In this document: positions 7,469 to 16,314 of the stretch, piece by piece
Numbering within the stretch: the stretch's first letter is position 1
Layout of the letters: each line of letters begins with the position of its first letter
Source of the DNA: CAMDPA01 sp964574325
GTDB taxonomy: Bacteria; Pseudomonadota; Alphaproteobacteria; Rhizobiales; Hyphomicrobiaceae
NCBI GenBank assembly: GCA_964574325.1
Contig: CAZNMY010000061.1
Location: 1-35,030, forward strand
Direction of reading: 5' to 3'
Length of the DNA stretch: 35,030 bases
Position numbers and translations under genes: made by a program
The notes under the pieces: generated by a model
Databases searched by the model: none
What the model saw: the letters and a program-made list of their open reading frames with translations, nothing else
What the model was told of the DNA's origin: nothing

Positions 7469-7873
7469 TGCCGCTTCGCCTGCATGGCCCCTCGTCCGAT
7501 ACCGCCCCCGCGATGCCGGGCTCACATCCTGCGGGACGCGCGGTAAGCGCGATGGCCTGCGAGCGCGATCCCACCGGTGCCCTGAACTCCCGAGGGACGC
7601 ATTCCCATCATCGGCCTGCGTCGACATCGCAGATTCGACGAAGGAACCTCTACCTCTTGGCAGCTTGACCCGCCCGCGCCGCTGCCTATCGTAAGCTCGC
7701 GGGGATCAACACGAAATAGCGCGCGGCGGAGTAGATTTAAGGTTATCGGAGAGGCCGTCTCCCCTGCGCTCGGCAGGTGCCCGGTTCTTGCTTCCACCGA
7801 TGCCTGACGGATCGTTCGAATTACGTATGTTCAATTCTGGGATTCCCCCTCGCGTGGGCGGATCGGGACGTGT
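7469..7873. other. 405-bp gap ahead of srfB
   Basis: No gene is supported. The region is less GC-rich at about 7723-7745 and 7808-7845 (TTCGAATTACGTATGTTCAATT), the most likely place for a promoter of the srfB-srfC unit, but no clean -35/-10 pair could be assigned. Degraded coding sequence of the preceding Sel1 protein cannot be excluded. Confidence 0.4.
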
Positions 7874-10800
7874 GTGAGTATGCTTGAGCTGGGCGAAATG
7901 CCGCCGCGCGATGCAGGCGCGGGCGGTGAGACGGGTGGTTCCCGAGCGCTGGCCGCGCGATCGGTGCTCATCACGCTGGTTCCCAACAGCTCGATCCAGT
8001 TCGTCGACTTCGAAATGGCTGAAGAGCTCGTCGCGCAGGTCCGCCGCAGGTTCTTCGAGGAGACCGCCGAAGGCGGTGAGCCGTCCCTGCACGTCGCGGC
8101 CACCAGCGACGGCGTATTCCATCACCCGATCACCGGCGCGCCGTGCGATCCCACGCGGACCTATGCTCTGGGCGGCGTCGATGCGCTGACACCGTTTCTC
8201 GACACGTGGCTGCCGCTGCCGTTCATGCGTGTCTCCCGCCGCGAGGACGACGATGGGCTCACGCTGGACGAGGGGCCGTCGAATTGGACGCGCGCCTACA
8301 TCACCCGCCGCAACGATGCGAACGGTCGCCCGGCGTTCGGCGTCGTTCTCGCGATCGATACTGCCGTCGAGCCCGACGCCGGCCCGCCGACGCGCGCCTA
8401 CGTCGGCCCGACGCTCGACGACTTGAAGTCGGGCGCCGCCTACCGCTTCTCCGACGATGTCGCCGACGTCGCCTGGTTCGTGTCGGAGGCCTGGGTCGAC
8501 GACTGGATCAAGGCCGCCTTCGATGCTGGACGCGCGCGCAGGGATCGGGATGTCACCGAGAGTGGCACCCTCGCCCATCTCGCCGGCTACCTGACCGTTC
8601 TGGCTGTCCTCAAGGAGGCGTGCGACCTTCCCGCGTTGCGCTTCATGGAGCCCAATGCCGTCGGTGCATTCGCCGACATGGTCCCGGTCGATCTCGCACT
8701 CGATCTCGGCACGAGCCGCATCGGTGCGCTGATCCAGGAGCGCCACGTCGCGGCCACGTCGTTCGCCAGGGGCGCCGACGCTTCCGACAGCGACGGCGCG
8801 ATGTGGCAGCTCGCCCTGCGGGACCTGTCGCGACCCGCCGAGGTCGTCGAAGGTGCGTGGGCGAGCCGCCTGACGTTCTGCCGGGCGGCCTTCGGCAACG
8901 AGGCGTTGTCTCGGTGGAGCGGCCGCATGCGCGCGTTCCACTGGCCGAGCCCCGCCCGGATCGGAAGAGAAGCCGGTCGCCTCGCGGGAGAGGCCGGCGC
9001 GTCCGATGCCATGACCGGGGTATCGAGCCCGATGCACTACGTCTGGGATGAACGGCCGAGCCGCCACGTCTGGCGCTTCGCCGGCCATCCGGCTGAAGCC
9101 GGCGAGCGGCGCAATCCCGTCGTGTCCGGCAGCATCCTCGCCTACCTCACGGAAGCGGGCGATCTGATCGAAGGCCACGGCGCACACGTCGCGACCACCA
9201 AGCCGCGCTTCTCCCGCTCGTCTCTCGTATCGATGCTCGCAGCTGAGATACTGCTGCACGCGATCGGGGCCATCAACGCACCGGAGACGCGCGCCCGACG
9301 TGCCAAGCCGGCGTGCCCCCGGCGGCTCGAGCGCGTTCTCGTCACTCCGCCCGCCGGCATGAGCGAGCCGGAAGTCGCAATTCTGCGCCGCCGCGTCGAA
9401 GCCGCCGTGAAGCTCGTCTGGCAGTCGATGGGCTGGTCGATCGAGGGCCGGCAACTGGCGCCGCTCCCGCCCGCCGTCGTCATGGTCGCCGACGCCGGAA
9501 CGAGCACGCAGATCGCCTATCTCGAAAATGAGATCGCCTACAAATTCCGAGGGCGAGCCGACAGCCTGATGGCGCTGGTCGGTCGCGGCCGGGCCGGCTT
9601 CGCGGGTGCACGTGCCTTGCGCATCGCGACGCTGGACGTCGGCGCCGCGATGACCGGCCTCTCCGTTGCGACCTGGGAAACGGCTGCCGGCGACGCGCTC
9701 GCCGCCAGCCGCCAGATCGTCGACGGCTTTGAAATCGGCTGCGACGATGTCGTGGAGGCGATCGCCGCACGCTTCATCCTGCCGGCACTTGCCGAACGGC
9801 TCGCCGAGTGCCGTCATGCCGCGCCCGCCAGGTTGTTCGAGGCATTGCTCGGCCCCGATGATCGCAACCGCCCGGCTTGGGTTGGCGATCTCGGCCGGCG
9901 TCTCGTGGCGGAGATGCTCGCTCCCGCAGCGACGGCACTCCTGAAGCTCTACGCCAACAGCGAAGCCGATGCCGGGGATGCGCCGACGGAGTTCACGCTG
10001 GCGACGCTGCTCGCCAGTGTCGGCGCCGACGCCCGGGCGGTATCGGACCGCCTCGATGTCGTCGCCGCCGACGACGGCGCGGACGGCTTCGCCCCTCTCG
10101 ACGTCAGCGTCACCTTTCTGATGCGCGACATCGCGACGGTGGCACGTCAGGTGCTGCGGCCGATGCTCGACGCTGCCGTCCGTGTCGTCGGTCTGCTCGA
10201 CTGCGATCTCGTGTTGCTCACCGGTGAAGGTGCGAGGCTCCCGGTGCTGTCGGCCGCGATCGTCGCTGCCATGCCGCTGCGGCCCGACCGCGTCGTCGAC
10301 ATGCACGGACACCGGTTCGCCGGCTGGTATCCCGGGCGCTCCGTCGGCGAGCCGAAGTTCCTTGCGGTGGCAGGCGCTCTCCTCCAGGCCCGGGGAGCGT
10401 TCGGCGAGGGCGGGCCAGCGATTGTCGTGCGCCCCCTCGACCGTGCTGCCCAAGCCCATTTCATCGGCAAGCTCGATGTGAAGTCGCGGATCGGCCAGGA
10501 CGACATGCTCTTCGAGATCGCCGGAGCGGCCGGGGGCGACGAGCCGCGCGGCGGGGCTTCCATCCGCGAGGCGCCGCCCCGCAGCATGCGCACCGTGATC
10601 TCGCAGGTGCCGATGCTGATCGGTCGCCGCTCCACGTCGATCGAGAGCTGGCCCGCCCGGGCGGCCTGGGTGATCGAGCGCAATCCGGACGCGACGGGCC
10701 GTGGTCCGAAGCTGCCGCTGCGGGTCACGCTCGAGCTGGTCCAGTCCGAGCGTGGACAGCCCGCCGGTCTCGCCCTCGTGTCGGCCATCGACGGCGATGG

Positions 10801-10915
10801 TGGCCGCCTCGATCCCAGCGAGATCGTTCTGCGATTGAAAACGCGACGCTTCACCGAAGGCCACTGGCTCGATACCGGGCACTTCGCAGCCGCACCGACG
10901 GGGACCGGCGAATGA
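7874..10915 (+). CDS. srfB: SrfB-family protein with actin/Hsp70-like ATPase motifs
   Basis: A 1013-residue homologue of the SrfB 'virulence factor' family, first named in Salmonella, where SrfB is about 1000 residues. Near the N-terminus it has the family strand NSSIQFVDFEM and the WLPLPFMR / NWTRAYI region. Three stretches resemble nucleotide-binding signatures of the actin/Hsp70 superfamily: LALDLGTSRIGALI at about 273-287 (phosphate-1), IATLDVGAAMTGLSV at about 581-596 (phosphate-2) and VLLTGEGARLPVLSAAI at about 778-795 (adenosine). ATP binding is therefore inferred, not shown. No signal peptide or membrane span is present, so it should be cytoplasmic. The start is GTG 7874, five bases after GGGA, or ATG 7880 two codons later. 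It overlaps the srfC start by 4 bp (ATGA), indicating translational coupling. The molecular role of this family is not established. Confidence 0.88.
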   Translation: MSMLELGEMPPRDAGAGGETGGSRALAARSVLITLVPNSSIQFVDFEMAEELVAQVRRRFFEETAEGGEPSLHVAATSDGVFHHPITGAPCDPTRTYALGGVDALTPFLDTWLPLPFMRVSRREDDDGLTLDEGPSNWTRAYITRRNDANGRPAFGVVLAIDTAVEPDAGPPTRAYVGPTLDDLKSGAAYRFSDDVADVAWFVSEAWVDDWIKAAFDAGRARRDRDVTESGTLAHLAGYLTVLAVLKEACDLPALRFMEPNAVGAFADMVPVDLALDLGTSRIGALIQERHVAATSFARGADASDSDGAMWQLALRDLSRPAEVVEGAWASRLTFCRAAFGNEALSRWSGRMRAFHWPSPARIGREAGRLAGEAGASDAMTGVSSPMHYVWDERPSRHVWRFAGHPAEAGERRNPVVSGSILAYLTEAGDLIEGHGAHVATTKPRFSRSSLVSMLAAEILLHAIGAINAPETRARRAKPACPRRLERVLVTPPAGMSEPEVAILRRRVEAAVKLVWQSMGWSIEGRQLAPLPPAVVMVADAGTSTQIAYLENEIAYKFRGRADSLMALVGRGRAGFAGARALRIATLDVGAAMTGLSVATWETAAGDALAASRQIVDGFEIGCDDVVEAIAARFILPALAERLAECRHAAPARLFEALLGPDDRNRPAWVGDLGRRLVAEMLAPAATALLKLYANSEADAGDAPTEFTLATLLASVGADARAVSDRLDVVAADDGADGFAPLDVSVTFLMRDIATVARQVLRPMLDAAVRVVGLLDCDLVLLTGEGARLPVLSAAIVAAMPLRPDRVVDMHGHRFAGWYPGRSVGEPKFLAVAGALLQARGAFGEGGPAIVVRPLDRAAQAHFIGKLDVKSRIGQDDMLFEIAGAAGGDEPRGGASIREAPPRSMRTVISQVPMLIGRRSTSIESWPARAAWVIERNPDATGRGPKLPLRVTLELVQSERGQPAGLALVSAIDGDGGRLDPSEIVLRLKTRRFTEGHWLDTGHFAAAPTGTGE

Positions 10916-13473
10916 GCTATTTCGAAAACCGGCTGGCGATGTCCTGCAAGCAGTTGGGCGAGGCTTCCGCCGAGCTGCTGGAATGGATCGACGACAATGC
11001 GTCGCTCGTCGGCGCCGAGCGCATCTCGCTGTTGCGCGACTTCTACCGCTCGGGGCAGAGCGCGCAACGTCTCGCCGCAGCCGTCAACACGATGACGTGC
11101 GTGGCCGTGGTGGGCTCGCGCCGGTCGGGCAAGACGCAGCTCGTCTCATCGCTGGTGGAGCGCGGCAACGCCGCTCTCGCCCTGCGCTTCGACGGAATTC
11201 AGGAGAGCATCGCTTTCGCCCGCCAGATCGTGCCCGAAAGCGGCCGCTTCGGCGCCAGCTCCGTCATCCGCTTGTCGGCGAAGGCGCGGCCCTCCCCGCA
11301 GAACTTCCCGATCTCGGTCCGCCTGATGTCGCTCGCCGATCTCATAAAGATCGTCGGCAGTGCCTACATCAAGGCCGTGCCGGAGCGACGCGAGGCCGTG
11401 CCCGGTGTCGCGACCGTGCGCGATGCGCTGGGCCGTGCGCTGGAACGGCTCAGCCCCTCGCCCGTTGCCGGGCTGCGTGAAGACGACGTCTGGGAAGTCC
11501 GCGACTATTTCGCCGCCCGCTTCGTCGACGAGCCGTCGCTCGGCGTACTCTCCGCGGCGGGTTATTGGGAATTTCTCGCCGAGCACTGCACGCGGCTGAC
11601 CAACGCTGACCGGGCGCGACTGCTGTCGTTCGTGTGGGGCGGCCTGCCGTCCTTGACGGGCCTGTTCGAGCAACTCGCCGACGCGCTGGGCCGGCTCGGC
11701 TTCGGCCGCGAGGCGAGCTGTGCGCTCGATGCGATCCTCGGCCTCGACCAGCGGACCGGCCGTTTCACGCGCCGCGCCGACAGCATCCTCTCCGCGCAGA
11801 CGCTCACGGCCCTCGCCGACGAGGGCACAGAGGCGATCGTGGTGCGCACCGAGCTCGGCCAATGGGTATCGCTGACGCGGCCCGTGCTCGCAGCCCTCGT
11901 CACCGAAGTGCGCCTGCCGGTTCGCGGCTACGCGAGTGAGTTGCTGGAAAAGGCCGACGTGCTCGAGATGCCGGCGATCGAGCCGCGCGAGCCCGTGCCG
12001 GCTCTTGCCCGGGCCGTCGCCGGCGACGCGATGCTGACGGCGCAACTGTTCATGAAGGCGAAGGCCGTCATGCTGCTGGAGCGCTACGCCGCCGACAGCG
12101 AGATCACGAGCCTCGTACTGTGCGTCGATCCCTCGATTCGCAAGCTCGGCGAGCTTCCCCGCCTCGTCGGCGATTGGGTCGAGCGCACGCACGGCGCCGA
12201 TCCCACCGAGCGCGAGCCGCACGACAACGGATTGTTCGTCGTGTTCACGAAGCTCGATCGCGAGCTGACCGATCCGGTCCGCCGCGGCGAGCGCCGGATC
12301 GATCTGGGCGCGCGCATCGCGTCGATCCTGCGCGACGATCTCGGCCGCGAGCACAGTTGGCCTCGCGCCTGGACGCCGGGCCGGACTTTCGACAACGTCC
12401 ATCTCGTGCGCAGCCCCGGCACCAAGCTCAAGCACCTGTGCGAGTACGACGCGCAGGGACGCGAGACCGGCTATCGCTCGACGGTGCTGGAACGCATCGA
12501 ACGCGCCCGTCTCGACTTCCTCGACAGTGAGGCCGCGCGCCAACACGTCGCCGATCCCGGCAGCGCGTGGAGCGAGGCGATGGAGCTGAACGACGGTGGC
12601 ATCACCTATCTCGCCCAGTCGATCGGCGACGTCTGCGACACCAGCGTCAAGCATCGCCAGGTGCTCTCGACGCTGACCGGTCTGCGGCAGGGGATGAAGG
12701 ATCGGCTGCAGCGCTACTACGTTTCGGACAATCAGGCCGTGCAGCAGTCGCGCCGTCGTGGAGCAGCACTGCTCGTGGTGCGACGGATCAGGCAATGCGC
12801 CGAAGGCGAGCGCCTCGGCGCCCTCGTTCGCGCGCTGCAACCTCCCGAAGGCGAGCTGGCCGACGTGCTCGCCAATCTCGCAGCCCTGCGCGAGCACGCC
12901 CGCGCGTCGTCCTACGACGGCGAGCCCGCCGAGCCCGCCGCCTTCGCGCGCGCCGCCGTCACGCATTGGATCGAGCAGATGCGAACCGGCGCCGGCGCCG
13001 TCAACGCCAGCCGCCGCTTCATGCTGCCGCCCGCGGTCCTGGCGAGCCTCGTCGACGAGCTCATCGTCGGCGCGGCCCGCATCGATCTGGAAGGAACCAT
13101 CGCGAGCCGCATCGAGACGTCGAGTGCCGGCGAGGCGGATCTCGATCGCCGCGTCGCTGTGGCCGCGATGTGCGCCGCCGGTGTGATCGGCGAATACGTG
13201 ATGTGGCTGGGCTTCACGGACAGCCGCTCCAACAGCCGCCCCCGCCGCAAGGGCAAGCGCGAGATCCCGATCTTCCCGCCGCGCCCCGGCGTCGACCTGT
13301 CACGGCTGGCGGAAGCCGAGGCGGCGAGCGAGGACCGCTTCTTCGCCGACTGGTCTCAGGCTTTCACGATGCTGGTTGCCGAGAACGCCGCCGCCCTGCG
13401 CGAAGGCGATCTCAATGCTGACGAGAACCGCAGGCTCGGGCAGCTCCTGATGCTGCTCGACACCACGATCTGA
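10912..13473 (+). CDS. srfC: SrfC-family protein with Walker A P-loop
   Basis: An 853-residue homologue of the SrfC 'virulence factor' family that always travels with SrfB. A P-loop is plain at residues 68-75 (GSRRSGKT) in the strand-loop-helix context CVAVVGSRRSGKTQLVSSL, after a helical first 60 residues. A plausible distal strand is LVLCVDPSIRK near 402-412, with VVFTKLDREL near 443-452, which resembles the G4-type (N/T)KxD motif of GTPases. It may therefore be a large dynamin-like or AAA-like NTPase; GTP is a guess. The C-terminal half is largely helical, with a conserved region around GGITYLAQSIGDVCD. It has no signal peptide or clear membrane span. The ATG overlaps the srfB stop by 4 bp, and the next gene starts 45 bp later. 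Confidence 0.87.
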   Translation: MSYFENRLAMSCKQLGEASAELLEWIDDNASLVGAERISLLRDFYRSGQSAQRLAAAVNTMTCVAVVGSRRSGKTQLVSSLVERGNAALALRFDGIQESIAFARQIVPESGRFGASSVIRLSAKARPSPQNFPISVRLMSLADLIKIVGSAYIKAVPERREAVPGVATVRDALGRALERLSPSPVAGLREDDVWEVRDYFAARFVDEPSLGVLSAAGYWEFLAEHCTRLTNADRARLLSFVWGGLPSLTGLFEQLADALGRLGFGREASCALDAILGLDQRTGRFTRRADSILSAQTLTALADEGTEAIVVRTELGQWVSLTRPVLAALVTEVRLPVRGYASELLEKADVLEMPAIEPREPVPALARAVAGDAMLTAQLFMKAKAVMLLERYAADSEITSLVLCVDPSIRKLGELPRLVGDWVERTHGADPTEREPHDNGLFVVFTKLDRELTDPVRRGERRIDLGARIASILRDDLGREHSWPRAWTPGRTFDNVHLVRSPGTKLKHLCEYDAQGRETGYRSTVLERIERARLDFLDSEAARQHVADPGSAWSEAMELNDGGITYLAQSIGDVCDTSVKHRQVLSTLTGLRQGMKDRLQRYYVSDNQAVQQSRRRGAALLVVRRIRQCAEGERLGALVRALQPPEGELADVLANLAALREHARASSYDGEPAEPAAFARAAVTHWIEQMRTGAGAVNASRRFMLPPAVLASLVDELIVGAARIDLEGTIASRIETSSAGEADLDRRVAVAAMCAAGVIGEYVMWLGFTDSRSNSRPRRKGKREIPIFPPRPGVDLSRLAEAEAASEDRFFADWSQAFTMLVAENAAALREGDLNADENRRLGQLLMLLDTTI

Positions 13474-13518
13474 CGTTTCGACACGAGCTTTGATTGCTGT
13501 ATCCGGGAGTAGTTCTGC

Positions 13519-16218
13519 GTGAAGAAGGTCAGCGTCGAGGTTCTCGAGGACGCCAGTCATCCCGAAGGCGGTTATGCCGTGCTTCTTTTGCGTGACGTGG
13601 CGAGCCTGCCCGATGGCGCGACGTTCCGCCTGAAACCGGTCGAGGCGCGTGGCAACAACGACGCGTGGACCGGTGAGGCGGGGACGGGCGAGGCGTGGCC
13701 ACAAGGAGAACTCACCCCGCGCGCCATACGCGCCGTGAGCGGTGGTATCGAAATTCTCGTCGGTCCCGAGATCGTCGAATGTCCCGCGCTGCTGCCCGGA
13801 ACGCTCGGCGTCGTCGAGGTGCGCTCGGCCGGTGTGCGTGGCGAGTTCCTGTGGCCGAGCATCAAGCCGACCGCTCGTCCTCGCCGTCGCAATCTCACGG
13901 TGGTCAAACCGACGAGACCGGCACCCGCCGGGAGCAGAGCCGAGGCGGATGCCGCTTCGGCTCCGGGCCAGACAGCGTCGGTCGCTGCAACTCGAGATGG
14001 CGTCGGTCACGTCGCCCCCGCACGCGTGCTGCGCGAGGCGAGTAGCGGCGGCATCGCCGAGCACGCGGCCTCGGGCACGGTCGCCGAGTACGTCCCGGTC
14101 ACGGCACTCGACCACGATGTTCCCGCCAGCGCCACGATCGCCGAGGCGATCGGCGGCAACGTCGTGCAGTTGAATGTCGCACGCGATGCCGCGCATGTCG
14201 CGGCCACGAGAGACAACGCGAGCGCTGCTGCCGGTGGCGCCACCGGTTCGACTGAACGCGCGGCTGCTGCGTCACCGCGGCAGCGACTCACGCGCCGCGG
14301 CACGTTCATCGCAGCAGGCGTCGCTTTGTTGACGTCCGGCGCCGTGCTGGCGCTCGGCGGCAGGTTCGATTACTGGCGCCCCGCCGCTCCCACCGGCCGC
14401 ACGACGGTGCAGGTCGAGCCGCCGGTCGAAGCCTCGCGCAGCACCCCGTCCGAGACGACACGACCGGCGTCGACGGCAGCAGGATTGCGCAGCGATGACG
14501 CAACCACGCCGCCTTCGACGCAACGGGAAGCTGCCGCTGCCGAGGCCCCGCCGGGGCAACAGCCCGCGACGACCGAGACGGCCCCGCCGCCCCAGCCCCA
14601 GCCCCAGCCCAACGCCGAGGCGACGGCGAATGCGGCCCTTCCGGCCCCGGTCGTGCCGTCGGCATCCGTCCCCGCACCCGAAGTCACGCTGCGCATGCGC
14701 GGCGGCGGTTTCCAGATCGCGGGCGAGCTGAAAGGTTTCGACGGCGCCAAGTACGTGATCGCCACGCGCTCGGCCGGCGTCCTGACCATGGACGCCTCCC
14801 GTTTCGAATGTCTCGGTGAGGGCTGCGACAGGCCGGCCGCCGCCATCCTGCCGCTGTCGGAGCGGCCGAGCCCGGTGAAGCCCGACGTCTTCCGCATCGA
14901 AGGCGCGCCATCGCTCGCCACGGAGTTCATGCCGCAACTGATCCGCGACTATGCCGGCAGCATCGGTGCAACCGTCGCCGAACAGCCGCGCGACTCCGGT
15001 CGCGGCGTGACCTATCGCATTCTCGACCCCCGCGGCGTCGAGCTCGCCGCGATCGAAGTCAACTCGAGCGGCACCGCTTCGGGCCTGCTCTCGCTGGAGC
15101 GTGGCGCTGCGGCGATCGCACTGGTCGACAAGCCGCTGTCGCTCGAAGCCGAGCCGCGTGCGACCGCCCTTGCCCGCAGCCGTGGTCGCCAGCCTGCCGT
15201 CGCCCAGCAGACCGAGATCGTCGTCGGCCTCGACGGCATCGCCGCCGTGGCATCTCCCGTGCGCGCGCCGCCTTCGATCTCCCTCGACAACCTCGCCAAG
15301 GTCGCCGCCGGCCAGATCACCGACTGGTACGAACTCGGCCAGTCCCCGGGCGCCATCAACTTCTATCTGCCGGCGGATGGGGTAGGCAGCGTCGATTCGT
15401 TTGCCCGCCAGGTGTTGAAGCCTCGGGGCCTCGACTACACGCGCACCGCCCGCCGAATGCCGACCGAGGCCGAGGCTTCCGACGCAGCCGCGAAGGACCC
15501 GAGCGGGTTCGCGATCGTCTCGCTGGCGGCTCAACGCGGCGCGCGCGCGATCAATCTGGAAACCGCCTGCGGTCTCGTCGTCAAGCCGACCGGCTTTGCG
15601 GTGAAGACCGGCGAGTACCCGCTCGTTCGCCGCCTTTCGCTTCAGCTCGCGCCGCAGTTGGCGCAACCGTCCGCCCGTGGTCTCGCCCGCGTGGCACAGT
15701 CGGCCGACGTGCTCGGTGCGATCGGCGCCGGCCGGATCATCGATCAGTCGATCGCATCGCTCCCCATCGAAGAGCAGGCCGAGCGCATGGCGTGGGCCGC
15801 GAACGCACCGCCGAACGCGTTCGATGCGGCCGAGCTGCGCCAGATGCTGGGCGATCTCGCGGGGGCATCGCGCCTGTCGGTCACCTTCCGTTTCGTGGCC
15901 GGCACCAATGAGCTGGAGCCGCGCTCGCGCAGCGAGGTCCAGCGCCTGGCTGCCGCACTGAAGGAACCGGAACTCGCCGGCAAGCGCATCATACTGGCGG
16001 GCTTCACGGACGCCGGAGGACGGTTCCAGGCCAATATGGCCGCCGCATCGAGGCGGGCGTCCCAGGTTCGCTCCCTCCTGCTTCAGGCGGCTGGCCCCGG
16101 TCTCGACAATCGGCTGGTGCAGAGCAAAGGCTACGGCCCGCTCGCACCGGTCGGTTGCAACGGCACATCGGAGGGCACCCGCCTCAACCGCCGGGTGGAG
16201 GCATGGGTGTCGGGCTGA
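13519..16218 (+). CDS. Single-pass protein: conserved N-domain, PstS-like binding domain and OmpA peptidoglycan-binding domain
   Basis: An 899-residue multidomain envelope protein. GTG 13519 follows GGGAG (13505-13509) with nine bases between, and the start aligns with the paralogous N-domain of the Sel1 protein at 5828. Residues 1-130 are that N-domain (GGYAVLLLRDV; VRGEFLWPSIKPTARPRRRN). A low-complexity linker leads to one membrane span at about 260-282 (TFIAAGVALLTSGAVLAL). After a Pro/Gln-rich spacer, residues about 389-700 resemble the periplasmic phosphate-binding-protein fold of PstS (FRIEGAPSLATEFMPQLIRDYA; GRQPAVAQQTEIVVGLDGIAAV; ITDWYELG; FARQVL). Residues about 785-899 form an OmpA C-terminal domain (VTFRFVAGTNELEPRSRSEVQRLAAAL; LAGFTDAGG; NMAAASRRASQVRSLL; GTRLNRRVEAWV) for binding peptidoglycan. 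It would link the cytoplasmic SrfB/SrfC side to the cell wall while sensing or holding a periplasmic ligand; this is inference. Confidence 0.85.
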   Translation: MKKVSVEVLEDASHPEGGYAVLLLRDVASLPDGATFRLKPVEARGNNDAWTGEAGTGEAWPQGELTPRAIRAVSGGIEILVGPEIVECPALLPGTLGVVEVRSAGVRGEFLWPSIKPTARPRRRNLTVVKPTRPAPAGSRAEADAASAPGQTASVAATRDGVGHVAPARVLREASSGGIAEHAASGTVAEYVPVTALDHDVPASATIAEAIGGNVVQLNVARDAAHVAATRDNASAAAGGATGSTERAAAASPRQRLTRRGTFIAAGVALLTSGAVLALGGRFDYWRPAAPTGRTTVQVEPPVEASRSTPSETTRPASTAAGLRSDDATTPPSTQREAAAAEAPPGQQPATTETAPPPQPQPQPNAEATANAALPAPVVPSASVPAPEVTLRMRGGGFQIAGELKGFDGAKYVIATRSAGVLTMDASRFECLGEGCDRPAAAILPLSERPSPVKPDVFRIEGAPSLATEFMPQLIRDYAGSIGATVAEQPRDSGRGVTYRILDPRGVELAAIEVNSSGTASGLLSLERGAAAIALVDKPLSLEAEPRATALARSRGRQPAVAQQTEIVVGLDGIAAVASPVRAPPSISLDNLAKVAAGQITDWYELGQSPGAINFYLPADGVGSVDSFARQVLKPRGLDYTRTARRMPTEAEASDAAAKDPSGFAIVSLAAQRGARAINLETACGLVVKPTGFAVKTGEYPLVRRLSLQLAPQLAQPSARGLARVAQSADVLGAIGAGRIIDQSIASLPIEEQAERMAWAANAPPNAFDAAELRQMLGDLAGASRLSVTFRFVAGTNELEPRSRSEVQRLAAALKEPELAGKRIILAGFTDAGGRFQANMAAASRRASQVRSLLLQAAGPGLDNRLVQSKGYGPLAPVGCNGTSEGTRLNRRVEAWVSG

Positions 16219-16314
16219 GGCCGGCCTGATGATCCAGTGGCTCCGCCACGGGGCTGGCTGGGAAATTGCTGAGCTGACGGGAATTGCGCACGCGGGATTT
16301 GACGGGAGACGAGG

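Noticed and set aside
7706..10882. Open frame of over 1000 codons on the minus strand, opposite srfB
   Set aside because: It mirrors srfB codon for codon, is extremely rich in Arg, Gly, Asp and His, lacks any domain-like motif, and arises from the strong third-position GC bias of srfB.
11146..12966. 606-codon open frame opposite srfC
   Set aside because: Antisense shadow of a high-GC gene; no ribosome site or domain.
16237..16249. GTGGC-TCC-GCCAC hairpin between the OmpA-domain gene and the next gene, as a terminator
   Set aside because: Short stem, no T-run, and the next gene continues in the same direction with a good ribosome site.
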